In this document: positions 55,201 through 64,000 of the stretch, piece after piece
Position numbering within the stretch: position 1 is the first letter of the stretch
Layout of the letters: each line of letters starts with the position of its first letter
From: Marsupella aquatica
Lineage: Eukaryota > Marchantiophyta
DNA length: 64,000 nt
Reading direction: 5' to 3'
NCBI GenBank assembly: GCA_973895155.1
Contig: OZ316893.1
Span: forward strand, 25,358,001 to 25,422,000
Notes under the pieces: generated by a model
Told to the model about the DNA's origin: nothing
Database searches by the model: none
The model's input: the letters and a program-made list of their open reading frames with translations, nothing else
Made by a program: the position numbers and the translations under genes

Positions 55201-55730
55201 AGTACCAGGCCACCTAAATTAAACTTATGTGCATTTCAGCAGACTTTCATTGATGTGGAAGAGAGTAGTGCCTGGAGAACATATGCAAGCTTAGTCGTAT
55301 ATCAATAGGCAGTCCTCATATAAAATTTAGGGAATGCTGTTTCTGCCAATAAGAAAGGTGATGAAGATCTAAAGGACGAGACATACACATTAGCCTCACG
55401 CTGGAAAACTAAAACTAAAGGCAAAATAGAACGCAACGAGGAACAGGGCACTCAACAAGACCTGGGTACAACAGACAGCCTGTCCCAAAACTGAACTGGA
55501 AATCCAGGTCAAGACAAAACCCTAAAAACACACATTATTGTGAATTGTGCGACAGGTGCAAACTTCAACAACTAATGAATGAAAATATGCATATCATGCA
55601 ATCTCACCAGAGCACTTGTATGGATTATGAAAGGTGGGTAGACACAAAGCTCTTAGGTTGTCAAACATTTGGGCTTGATGAGGAAAGAAAAGCGCAGCAA
55701 GATTTTAGATATTGGGAGAGGATTTGAAAC

Positions 55731-55732
<2 letters not shown>

Positions 55733-55766
<34 letters not shown>
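55733..55766 (+). repeat. (CT)n microsatellite
   Basis: An uninterrupted CT dinucleotide run of about 34 bp. Confidence 0.9.
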
Positions 55767-55767
<1 letters not shown>

Positions 55768-56731
55768 AATGAGAGGATGAGTCTAAGTGCTAAAAAGTAT
55801 GGCTTCAAACCTAATGAGGGAACCCATCCATATTTAACTCATTATATTACTGGACACAGAGATATGGAACACATGTATTATATAGAGAGATAGAATGCGA
55901 GAAAACACTTAAGTCTGATTATTCTTGTAAAGTTCTCCTGAGAAAGATCTCATGTGGCTGGAGCTGACCAGAAGAATTTGCTAGCTTTGGAGCACATGTG
56001 ATACATTATTAATTATTAAATAACTAACAACTCAGCTGTGGTTTATGATTAGTTTTTAAAAAATTTGACGCTCTGAGTTGTCTTGCAGGCTGTACTCGTG
56101 AGCACCCGGAGGCATTGGCAACTGGCACCATTCCCACCTCGGGTGGTGGGCCCGAGGGTGGTTTGAGTGCCCTACTTGCCCTAGCCTGCCCTAAGGTGTC
56201 CTGCCCTACAGTGCCCGGCCGTCGTTTGGGGCAGGCGAAAATTTCGACACCTTTTGATGAGGTGTCATGTTTCATGGGAGTCAGGCTTTTGTCTTTTCTT
56301 TTCACCTTGCTGGTGCCCGATTTTTCTCTCGCTGCCCGATTCTCTTGCTGCCCGATTCTCTTGCTGCCCGATAGCACACTTGCAACTTTGCCTTTCCTTC
56401 GAAAACACAACCTTAGGTTCCTCATTCATCCCAGGGTAATTAATTTTTGAGGTTTTTTCTTTTTCGCCTGGGTGACGACAAGAAGATGCTCAAAACTATC
56501 CTTTATTTTCATTTTCCTTAATGAAGGTTTTGACAGTTAGATCTCCCTCCATTAGAAAATAATTGGCACATCCTGCCTAGTGGGGTGAGTGACTAGGTGA
56601 GAAACTAGGTGATTCTGACTGATGGGGTCTGTGACTAGGAAAGTGACTAATAGACAACAACAAAATCGGGCTCATTTGCAAAAGGTGTAAAAAGTTTTTT
56701 CAATGAGGAGGTGGGTTTTGATCAATTCTTG
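55767..56731. other. Gene-free stretch
   Basis: A short tandem of TGCCCGATTCTCTTGC occurs at about 56331-56370. Open frames on both strands at 56024-56450 have no recognisable domain. Confidence 0.4.
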
Positions 56732-57778
56732 CTACTGTCTTCCCCCGAACACAGCGCCCAGGCGTTGTGTTCGAATATGGTCAAAACAGGGACTTTAGGC
56801 AAAAAAGACGTTTTCACTCAAACACAACGCCATATGAACACAACGCCCGGGCGTTGTGTTCGGAATTGACTTTGTGTTTGAAAGTGTGCAAAAGTGACTA
56901 TAGGAGGGCATTGTGTTCGAATTTGACTTTGTGTTCAAAAATGTGCAAAAGTGACTATAGGAGAACTTAGGGTTGCAACTACCGATGCATGAAGCCCAAA
57001 TGCAGACCACCAGAGAATGGAGTATGCCATCAATGCGCAAATCCTGGGAGATGGAAAAGTCTGGTGAGGAATACATGGGCACCTACGAGCATCGACTTGT
57101 TTTAGGGGAGCCCTGATAAGGAGGCGGAGAGAAACTATGAATACTTTAGAGGTACTCTGGGAGATGGTGAGTTTTGTTCTTATGCAGAGGCAAGTAGGTG
57201 TTTCTTTTTAACGAAACAGACTTAGCAAAGCAGCATACATACATACGTTACTTCAAATCGTCCCACACATCCGTTCTTTCAACTTACAAAATACATTGTC
57301 CTTTGAGAAATGTAAGCTAATTTCAGAATCCATTATTCTCGGAGGAGTGTGCGCTGTTTCCAAAATGTTAAGCAGCAATCTAGAAGTATCCATATATTGT
57401 TCTGTTGTGTGAACTTTAGATGGACTTTCACATCAATCTCTGACTGACGCCATGACGTCTCGTGAAAGAAACCCATAGTACCTATGTGCATAATTAGGTC
57501 TGACGATTCACTTCCCCTATTTCCAATTTTCCATTGCCCTACATGCATCTCACAATGCAAAAATTCAAGCACATGAATTACCTTAAATTTGAACACAACG
57601 CCACATTTTGAATTCGAACACAATGCCACATTTCAAACACAGTGCCACAAGTCCAAAACATGAAAACATTGACTTCGAACTCAAATACAGCGCCCTGGGC
57701 GCTATATTTGAATAGAGCGCCCCTTGGGTCACTATTTGAATACAGCCCCCGGGCCTGGTGTTCGGGGGAAGACGGTAG
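56732..57778. mobile_element. Non-autonomous DNA element with GAACACAACGCC repeats
   Basis: The left terminus CTACTGTCTTCCCCCGAACA is inverted at 57755-57778 (complement CTACCGTCTTCCCCCGAACA). Subterminal GAACACAACGCC, GCGTTGTGTTCGAA and close variants occur on both sides (56752-56945 and 57592-57765). The flanking triplets TTG and TTA may be a decayed 3-bp TSD. The layout is that of a small CACTA-like derivative with its own repeat motif, but the terminal CACTA is not evident. No transposase remains. Confidence 0.6.
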
Positions 57779-58289
57779 TTAGAGAAAGGCTGACCCATCC
57801 TGTTGCTTCCATCTCTTCTGGTAAATAAGTGACGAAACACAATTCAACAACTACTGAGACCCCCCTAAACAAAGATCACCCTGAACAGCAATCCCACAAC
57901 AATGAATTTGTGTCTTGTCCCCTCATGCTCAATAGCCCCTTCTTGCCTTTCTGTCCTGTGTGCAAATGAAGGTTGCCCATCCCCTTGCTCCTGTTTGTCC
58001 CGGTAAATCTAAACACTAGAATATGCCATACTTCTCCTATTTCTTTCTCATTGTCTGTTTACAAAATGTCATTCTAGGGAGAAGCCTCCTTACCCATTGG
58101 ATTATGGTGAGAGTTTTTACTAGCCATAAGATGGACCTAAAGGTGTCACTTTGCAAGTTGTCATCCCATCAAGTCATTCTCCCTATAGCTCACAATTATC
58201 AGGCCAACTCATCCACTCCTTGTAGCTTCTGATTCCTGACCTTCTCATGTACTCTGCAAACATCACCTAGAAAACACTTTCTCTCATAG
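57779..58289. other. Gene-free stretch
   Basis: No gene or repeat recognised. Confidence 0.4.
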
Positions 58290-58600
58290 AGAAGGGTGAT
58301 CTTGGTATCCATGGTTGTGTGTGGGCGTTATGCTAATCTAAATATATGTTCAGCTACATTTCATCACTTTAATATTCCAATGCCCGAGTATCACACAATA
58401 TTTTCAATGGGAAGGGATTTGAGCGGACATGAGTTGGCAGACTCAATGAGAAAGCCAGAGAGTCAAAAGATAATTCTCCTGCTCTGCCTCACTTACTATT
58501 GAAAATACTGTGCAATGCAGCTGAACATATATTTAGATTACCATAAAGTGAAGTATGCATGAGGCAACCAGGGATACCAAGAACTTCTTGGGTAAGGAAA
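58290..58600. repeat. Foldback element
   Basis: TAATCTAAATATATGTTCAGCT at about 58333 is inverted at 58517-58538, and the outer parts TCTTGGTATCC and GGATACCAAGA pair as well. Arms are about 100 bp. There is no coding content. Confidence 0.6.
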
Positions 58601-58640
58601 TTCGGAGGCCTGCATGGGTGGACGCTTATGGAGAATCTGG
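58591..58640 (+). repeat. Direct repeat, CpG-poor copy
   Basis: GGTAAGGAAATTCGGAGGCC... TATGGAGAA matches 59519-59565, but CG sites of that copy are TG or CA here (GCGTGCGTGG against CCTGCATGGG). Confidence 0.6.
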
Positions 58641-58969
58641 ATCAAGTTCATCTAAATTAGGATTATTCTCACTAATTTAGCCTGATCAAATTCAGCTAAA
58701 TTAGGGCGTCTCAAACTTCATTAGACAAATTTTTTTAGCCAGGCCAAGAGTTTGCAGTGCGGGATACAGACTCGGAATGTGTGCTACATGGCGACTGCAC
58801 CCTTTTTCCCTGGGATTTTGCACTAGCTAACAGTAGGCCACGGATTTTCCACTTCCTTTACTGCTTCTACGACAACTCTCAAAGCTTGCTCATGCCCGAA
58901 AAGCAAGATCTGTTTTGGCCTGTGTTTCTGGTGGTCAGCAGCCCAGAAGGCTCTCGAGAACCCAAACAT

Positions 58970-59070
58970 TTTTTTCTCTTAAAACGACCGCGAAAACCCC
59001 ACAGACAGGGGGAAACAAGCAGGAGGCAAAGAAACAGGGAAGGGAGATCCCACAAAGACCAAGGCCAGGA
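58970..59070 (+). repeat. Dispersed repeat family P, plus-strand copy
   Basis: CCCCACAGACAGGGGGAAAC, GGAGGCAAAGAAACAGGGAA and CCCACAAAGACCAAGGCC. It is the least similar member. Confidence 0.35.
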
Positions 59071-59459
59071 ATAAAATCACAAACTTTGCGACATCCATTA
59101 GTGTTAGGGCTGTGTTGCATTTGCAAGAGTCCTAAAAAAAGGAGCCCTAACTAGCACACAGATGTCAAGAAAAAGTGTAAATCTGAATCTAAACTAAATC
59201 AAAGAATGCAATAAGTGTGTGCTGCCCATTCGGTTGCACTGGCTACAATTTTGTTGTATTCTCTTTTGAAAGTTTGGGACCTCAAGGGCCAAAAATTCCC
59301 TTGCTTCCCCACAAAATATGTCATCACGACTGCCTTATTGTTGCAAAGTTTTGAAGTGATACAGGTTCACTGGAGTGCCGGAACACACTAATTTAGTAGT
59401 AAATCTAATTTTGCATAACACTAATCAAAGTGAACAGCCCTAGTAAAACCCAGCTTCCA
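59071..59459. other. Gene-free stretch
   Basis: Nothing recognised. Confidence 0.4.
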
Positions 59460-60030
59460 TGAATGAAAAATATAGCACCTGAGAAGCCAGTGTTTTACCG
59501 GTGGGAAAATAAGCTCCGGGTAAGGAAATTCCGAGGCGTGCGTGGAGGGAGGCTACTGGAGAACGCCTCGAGAGTCGCGGTGATTCGCGGTGGTTGTTTT
59601 TCACTGTGCGATTCTGTCCTTTTCCCAGCGCGACAGGGGCATCAGGTGCACAAAATTCGTACGCAGACCGAATCAACCGCTTACGTAATTAGGCCGGGGC
59701 AGGAGCGTGAGCATTGTGAGCAAGCGAACCCAACGAGAGCCGAGATTTCTCAAACCTGCCCGGATTTTCTAGGGCCTGACTAATTTCCTGACCCCTGACC
59801 CTGCCTCCCAGTGAGCGAATCACAGTCGCGGGCTGACTGCCCTATGATCCCTATCCACGGTCAAACCGATAAGTATCCAGCGAGCAGACAGCTCGCCTTA
59901 AAACAACCACCCTGCCCTGCACGGAAATCGTTTGAATCACTGGCACCAATAATTCCGATTAGTTTTTTAATCGTTTCACCGCCCGCTCGCTCCCCCAAGT
60001 GGGTTCAGCGAGTCACAGGTGGCTCTTTCT
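59460..60030. other. CpG-rich patch containing the CpG-rich copy of the 58.6 kb repeat
   Basis: CG dinucleotides are frequent throughout (GCGTGCGTGG, CCTCGAGAGTCGCGG, GCCCGCTCGCTCCC). The start, 59519-59565, is a direct repeat of 58591-58637. Open frames lack recognisable domains. It may be a younger element or an unmethylated island. Confidence 0.4.
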
Positions 60031-60039
60031 AAGTGCACT

Positions 60040-60160
60040 GTTCCTTAGTGCAACCCTTTCCTAATTGCAAGGCGTCTGGCTCTTGCAGTCCTTGGCTAAT
60101 TGCAAGTAGTCTGGTTGAAGTTGCAGCAATCATGGGCAATTGCAAGGCGTCTAGATCTGG
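60040..60160 (+). repeat. Short irregular tandem repeat
   Basis: AATTGCAAGGCGTCTGG-like blocks occur three times, near 60064, 60100 and 60138. Confidence 0.5.
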
Positions 60161-61300
60161 GTCATTGTGATTTGCGAGGAAACAGTAAAGTTTTTCCTCG
60201 CATTAGCAAAATTTCTCCTCACATGACCTCTAATTTTTCTATCTCCAATTGCCTTGCTAACAAGAAGCTGGTTAATATCATACATTTTGGGGACTACTCT
60301 TTTTGCTAGGGAACTCGCTAGCTAGCCATCTGGATTCATAAGATAACACAACAAATATAAAAGGCAGCCAAAAGCAAAAGAAATTTAGAATCACTAGTGT
60401 CTCGCTAACAACACTTTAGTCGCTAACAAAATCCCTGCCTGCTCACATTATACAATACCTCTCTAGTCCTTCCACTTTTCCCCACCATACTCATTTTCTT
60501 GATGCAGAGAGAGGGCTCCGCTTAAATCTCCACTGGCCCCAATGCAAAATCTGTTGGATCCAAGATACTAAAATAAGTCCAAAAAGTTCACAAGGACGTG
60601 AAGAATTTCACTCGTTTGTCCTTCCCAAACCTGATGGCAGTGGCAGTTTGAGGGCCAATAAACCTGTTTGTGAGGGACCCGGGTTTGGACTGGAACCTGG
60701 AGCCTGTGTGAGTGTGGAGAAGAGCAGAGCCAGGGTGAAATTTTTGTTGCATACCATGTTGCCTTCATTCAAGTTGTGTCGTGAGATATGAACCCGTTGG
60801 CGAAAATCCAAGATATCACTGGAACCAAAGTCCACCATAAAGTGTATTGAGGGCAGACAAAAAAATGAGCGAGGGTGAAAATTTACAGCTTAATAAACTA
60901 TTTTTACAATTTAAATCCTGTGTCAACTTCATTCCTGTCTTGGCTTGAGTGGTATCCTACTGGTTTGAATTCCTGCGGGGGAACCCAATAAGTAACTTTG
61001 GGGTCCACGAGTTCTATGGTTGAAATTCTGAATAGAAACTTCTGGGTTTTGGGCAATGTACAACAATTAAACAGCCTTTCAAAGGGTAAGGAAACTGTGG
61101 CGGAAAATGGGGTTTCTACTACCCAATTATTATAAATCCTGCTGCTTGAAACCAGTCTAGGGTAAGAGAATTGACTTGTAACTTCCCATGTTTCTGCAAT
61201 AAGAGAAAATTACATAAGCCTTTTCAGGGTAGGAAAAGGTACTGGGGACTTGGATTCCTGGCAGCATCTTCAAATTTAGAAGGGCATATGTTATGAGATA
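60161..61300. other. Gene-free stretch
   Basis: No gene, RNA or ordered repeat was recognised. Confidence 0.4.
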
Positions 61301-61800
61301 GTTGACAGGAGTTTAGGACAGGGATGTACAATCACAGCAATGATGGTTTATGGAAAGCACAAGAATCCTACTCAAACATGAGATGGCAACATCTTGAATA
61401 TGACAAGGGAGAAAGGGAAGGGGAATGACTGCCGCCCGGGCACTCCAACAACAAGAACAATTTCAACATTCATCATGTAGTGCAAACCACATGCAAGTGG
61501 GAAGGCCCTGATTCTTCGAAGAGTGTTCATCTAGTTGACAGCGGTTTATGGTCGGAGAGTAAAATCCGATGGACATACAATCTTCGATAGCATAGAGAAG
61601 GCACTAGAATCCTACGCAAACATGAGACGTCAAAATGTCGAACATGACTTACAGCAGGGATGACTTAAAATTGAGGCACTCTAACAGCAAGAACGTCTTG
61701 TCTTGTAATGCACACCACATGTAAGTGCAAGGCCCTGGATTCATTCCGGAGTGTGCAGTTATGAACAGTGGACTCTGGAAAGGAAAATTCCAAGGACTGT
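61301..61800 (+). repeat. Tandem duplication with period of about 233 bp
   Basis: GTTGACAG.AGTTTA begins units at 61301 and 61534. They share AGAATCCTAC.CAAACATGAGA, GCACTC.AACA.CAAGAAC and CACCACATG.AAGTG. The beginning of a third unit is recognisable from about 61757. Confidence 0.65.
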
Positions 61801-61879
61801 AGTTTCTTAATTTTTTAATAGAAGTTTAAATTCAAGCAGACTGTTGCCAACCTGACGCCCCGGAGGATACAAGGTGACA

Positions 61880-62350
61880 GGATTTGATGCTGTCGGAAAT
61901 ATTGTGCAACGATGAAAAAGGAGAAAGGCGAGGGAGCGATTTCGCAGGTGGAGCTCCGAGGGCCCTCCAATGCGCGGAGGCCACGGTCGCCGGGCAGCGG
62001 AGAGCAGCAACGCGCGGCAGTGCGGCACCACCACTGCAGCAGCACCGTCGCGGGCAGTCGGGCCGCCCCCCGCTCCGCCCCCTCGGACGCCGTGCCCCTC
62101 ACTCCAGACAAGACAAACCGAGGAATGGTGGCACTAGCCTCGGACTGTAGTGTAGTGTAGTGCTGTCTGACCGGCTGACCGCCCTATCTCTCCCCGTACC
62201 GTACCTCTGGGACTGACCGTGTACCCCAAAGCTGGCTCCCCGTCCCTACGAACCTATCTCGGAGGACAGGTAGGCTAGGCTAAGCTAGGCTAGCCTACGA
62301 TGGGCTAGGCTAGGCTAGGGCTAGGGTCGAGCCTTAGGTACCGTACTGGG
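61880..62350. other. CpG-rich patch followed by GGCTA microsatellite
   Basis: About 61930-62110 is very GC- and CpG-rich, with open frames in several phases (an 88-codon and an 82-codon plus-strand frame overlap) that look compositional. At about 62268-62330 a GGCTA-type pentanucleotide repeat follows. A promoter or first exon is possible but nothing identifies a gene. Confidence 0.4.
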
Positions 62351-64000
62351 ATAGGTAGCTAGCTAGGCTGTACCGTAGCGGCGTGGTAGTAGCCTCCAGC
62401 AGGGCCCTAAGCTAATAATGCTGCTGGACAGCACAGTACTAATAATAAGTGGCAACAACACACCCCAACAGTAATCATAACAATAATGCACGGGAGCGAG
62501 AAACTCCACTCCACTTCATCGTCCACTGAAGAATCTGTTGTGTGTGGAAAGCAGCTGCTGAGCTGATTATTATTTAGATTAGATTATTATTTCATACTAC
62601 TGCAATACATTACACTAGTAGAGTGGTAGAGCAGTGGTAGTGGGGGTAGAGCGCTACGAGGGGGGAGAATGATGGGAGGGGAGGGGTTTGGGGCGACTTG
62701 TTTTTATTGTAGGCTTGTAGTAGAGGCCTAGGGGGAAATAATGCCACATGGATTGATAAGCTTTGGGGGGTTTTTTACAGTGGTGTTGTGACGAATTATT
62801 TTGTTCGGCGACGGCTCGGCAGCGTTTCTCTGGTACGGTGACTGAGTGCGGTCCATTCAACCATGTGCCCTTCCTTACACGCCCTCGTCTGCCATGGGGG
62901 GGGAGGGGTTTAGGAAAATATGGAAAATACCGGCTTCTAGAGTAGCGCAGTTGTAGGCACTGTTTGCAAATTATAACCCACTCTTTCACCAGTAAATGAA
63001 ATTTAGAAATTTTCTTGGTGGGTCCCTGAGTGACAAAACTGGCTTTGCAAGGTTATTTTAAAATACTTTTTTGGTGGGTGGCAAGGAGTGACCAGGTTGT
63101 ACTCTCCCCAAATGCTGTTGCAGGTATGTGGGAGGAACGGGGACGGAAAAATGTTGGGGAAGGTAGAGGTGGCCCATGTTTGGGTAGGCTTCAAATGTTT
63201 TTGGAAGGGACAAGCGAAGGCTTTGCTATGCAGTTTGGCCACTTCCTCTTGTAAGTTACTTACTTAATGTCATGGACAGGACTCAATGCTCATCAAAACT
63301 CCCCATCAACAAAGACCACTGATCCAAAAATATATCAATCTGTAATATAGCATGCGTTAAAGTGTGCATGCTCCTACTGGGAGTGTGCTCCTGGATGTAC
63401 ATCAAGTGCCTAGAATGACACTAGTTACCAAGGGACATCCATTAATCCTTGCCTTTCATGGTAGATAAATCTTTGCAATCTGCCGCTCTCACCACTTTGG
63501 CTCCCAGCAAACTGCTTTCGTTGCAGTGAGAGCTTCACTGAGTCCACGGCTTTGTCGGTTCTCCTCGTCCAACTTTACTATGTAGCCAACAACCCTGCTG
63601 CTTTCTGGATTTCCATTTATCTCTTTGTTGTTGCAAATATCTCAAGCATTGGTTTGAGGTGAGTCTCCATAACAATAACTACAGTAGAGCCCCTTGTTGA
63701 CGCCTCAAATGGCAGCTTTATAGTGAACTGAATAGTCTTCCTTGCAGGGTATTGAGTACTTTGAATGCTGTAAGAACCGTTGATTAATCTCCCTCCACCT
63801 TGGCTGCACTTTACTACTGCTCAAAAGGTGTTCTGTGTGCTCAAACTTGTTCTAACAGCCTTTCACATAACCTGTTGCACAAGCCCCAGTGGCTGGCCCT
63901 TTAACTCGTGATTGTTTGAAATAGCAATATAGGATATCAATCTGGATGTGCAAAATGGTTTGTCCCAATGCCACCTCCAGGCTCTCGAAATCTACAGTAA
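62351..64000. other. Gene-free stretch to window end
   Basis: No gene was recognised. A short duplication containing TTTTGGTGGGT lies at about 63013-63080. Two GGGGGGAGGGG-type tracts are near 62660-62690 and 62896-62912. Confidence 0.4.

Noticed and set aside
61815-62160. Four overlapping frames in the 62 kb GC-rich patch as a gene
   Set aside because: They exist in several phases on both strands, as expected from stop-poor GC-rich sequence, and match no family.
1-64000. CRISPR arrays, bacterial operons or rRNA genes
   Set aside because: Spaced identical repeats with unique spacers, Shine-Dalgarno-led gene clusters and rRNA-like segments were looked for and not seen; the sequence is eukaryotic.

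Overview
The window is nuclear DNA of a plant-lineage (streptophyte) genome. It has very low gene density, plant-type CACTA transposases, CCCTAAA-type telo-box motifs, GT-AG introns, abundant dispersed repeats and a decay pattern typical of cytosine methylation. A charophyte such as Chara, or an early land plant, would fit, but the species cannot be fixed from this sequence. I recognise no ordinary host gene; all recognisable coding capacity belongs to transposable elements.

The centre (about 17.6-47.5 kb) is a nest whose every boundary can be read from termini and target-site duplications (TSDs). A minisatellite of about 55-60 bp units (17640-17988 and 46800-47455) was interrupted by element R1 (17994-46794, TSD TTGTT). 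R1 was interrupted by CACTA-type element B (19191-44146, termini CACAACTACATTTT, TSD TAC). B then received CACTA-type element A (21773-31661, termini CACTAC..., TSD CAA) inside its transposase gene, and element R2 (37819-42488, TSD GGGAG) inside its first ORF. Removing each insert plus one TSD copy restores an open reading frame across all three coding junctions.

A and B are diverged but share one plan. On the minus strand lie a tnp2-type transposase gene (tnp2 core, DUF4218, DUF4216) and, just upstream of it, a separate two-exon gene that joins a C-x-C-x2-C zinc motif to a SET domain. A promoter region with CCCTAAA telo-box motifs follows, then a divergent plus-strand ORF1 of three exons. 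Each family has its own short repeat (TTCGCAA in A, ACGTC/GACGTTAA in B). The repeat is found at both element ends and also inside the element, upstream of ORF1 and in ORF1 intron 1. Two CACTA families carrying the same zinc-SET gene is the most striking observation here.

R1 and R2 belong to another superfamily. They begin TGTGA, end ACA, have 5-bp TSDs and encode one long protein with a domain resembling the putative plant transposon protein domain (Transposase_32) followed by coiled coil. No long terminal repeats were found by eye. Both carry a conserved pair of hairpins near the 3' end, one with a compensatory base-pair change.

The flanks (1-17.6 kb and 47.5-64 kb) hold foldback/MITE-like elements, a tRNA-derived SINE-like segment, degenerate tandem arrays, dispersed repeat families, microsatellites, CpG-rich patches and a broken non-LTR-retrotransposon C-terminal fragment (12822-13975). 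All coordinates, splice sites and family assignments come from reading by eye, without database searches.
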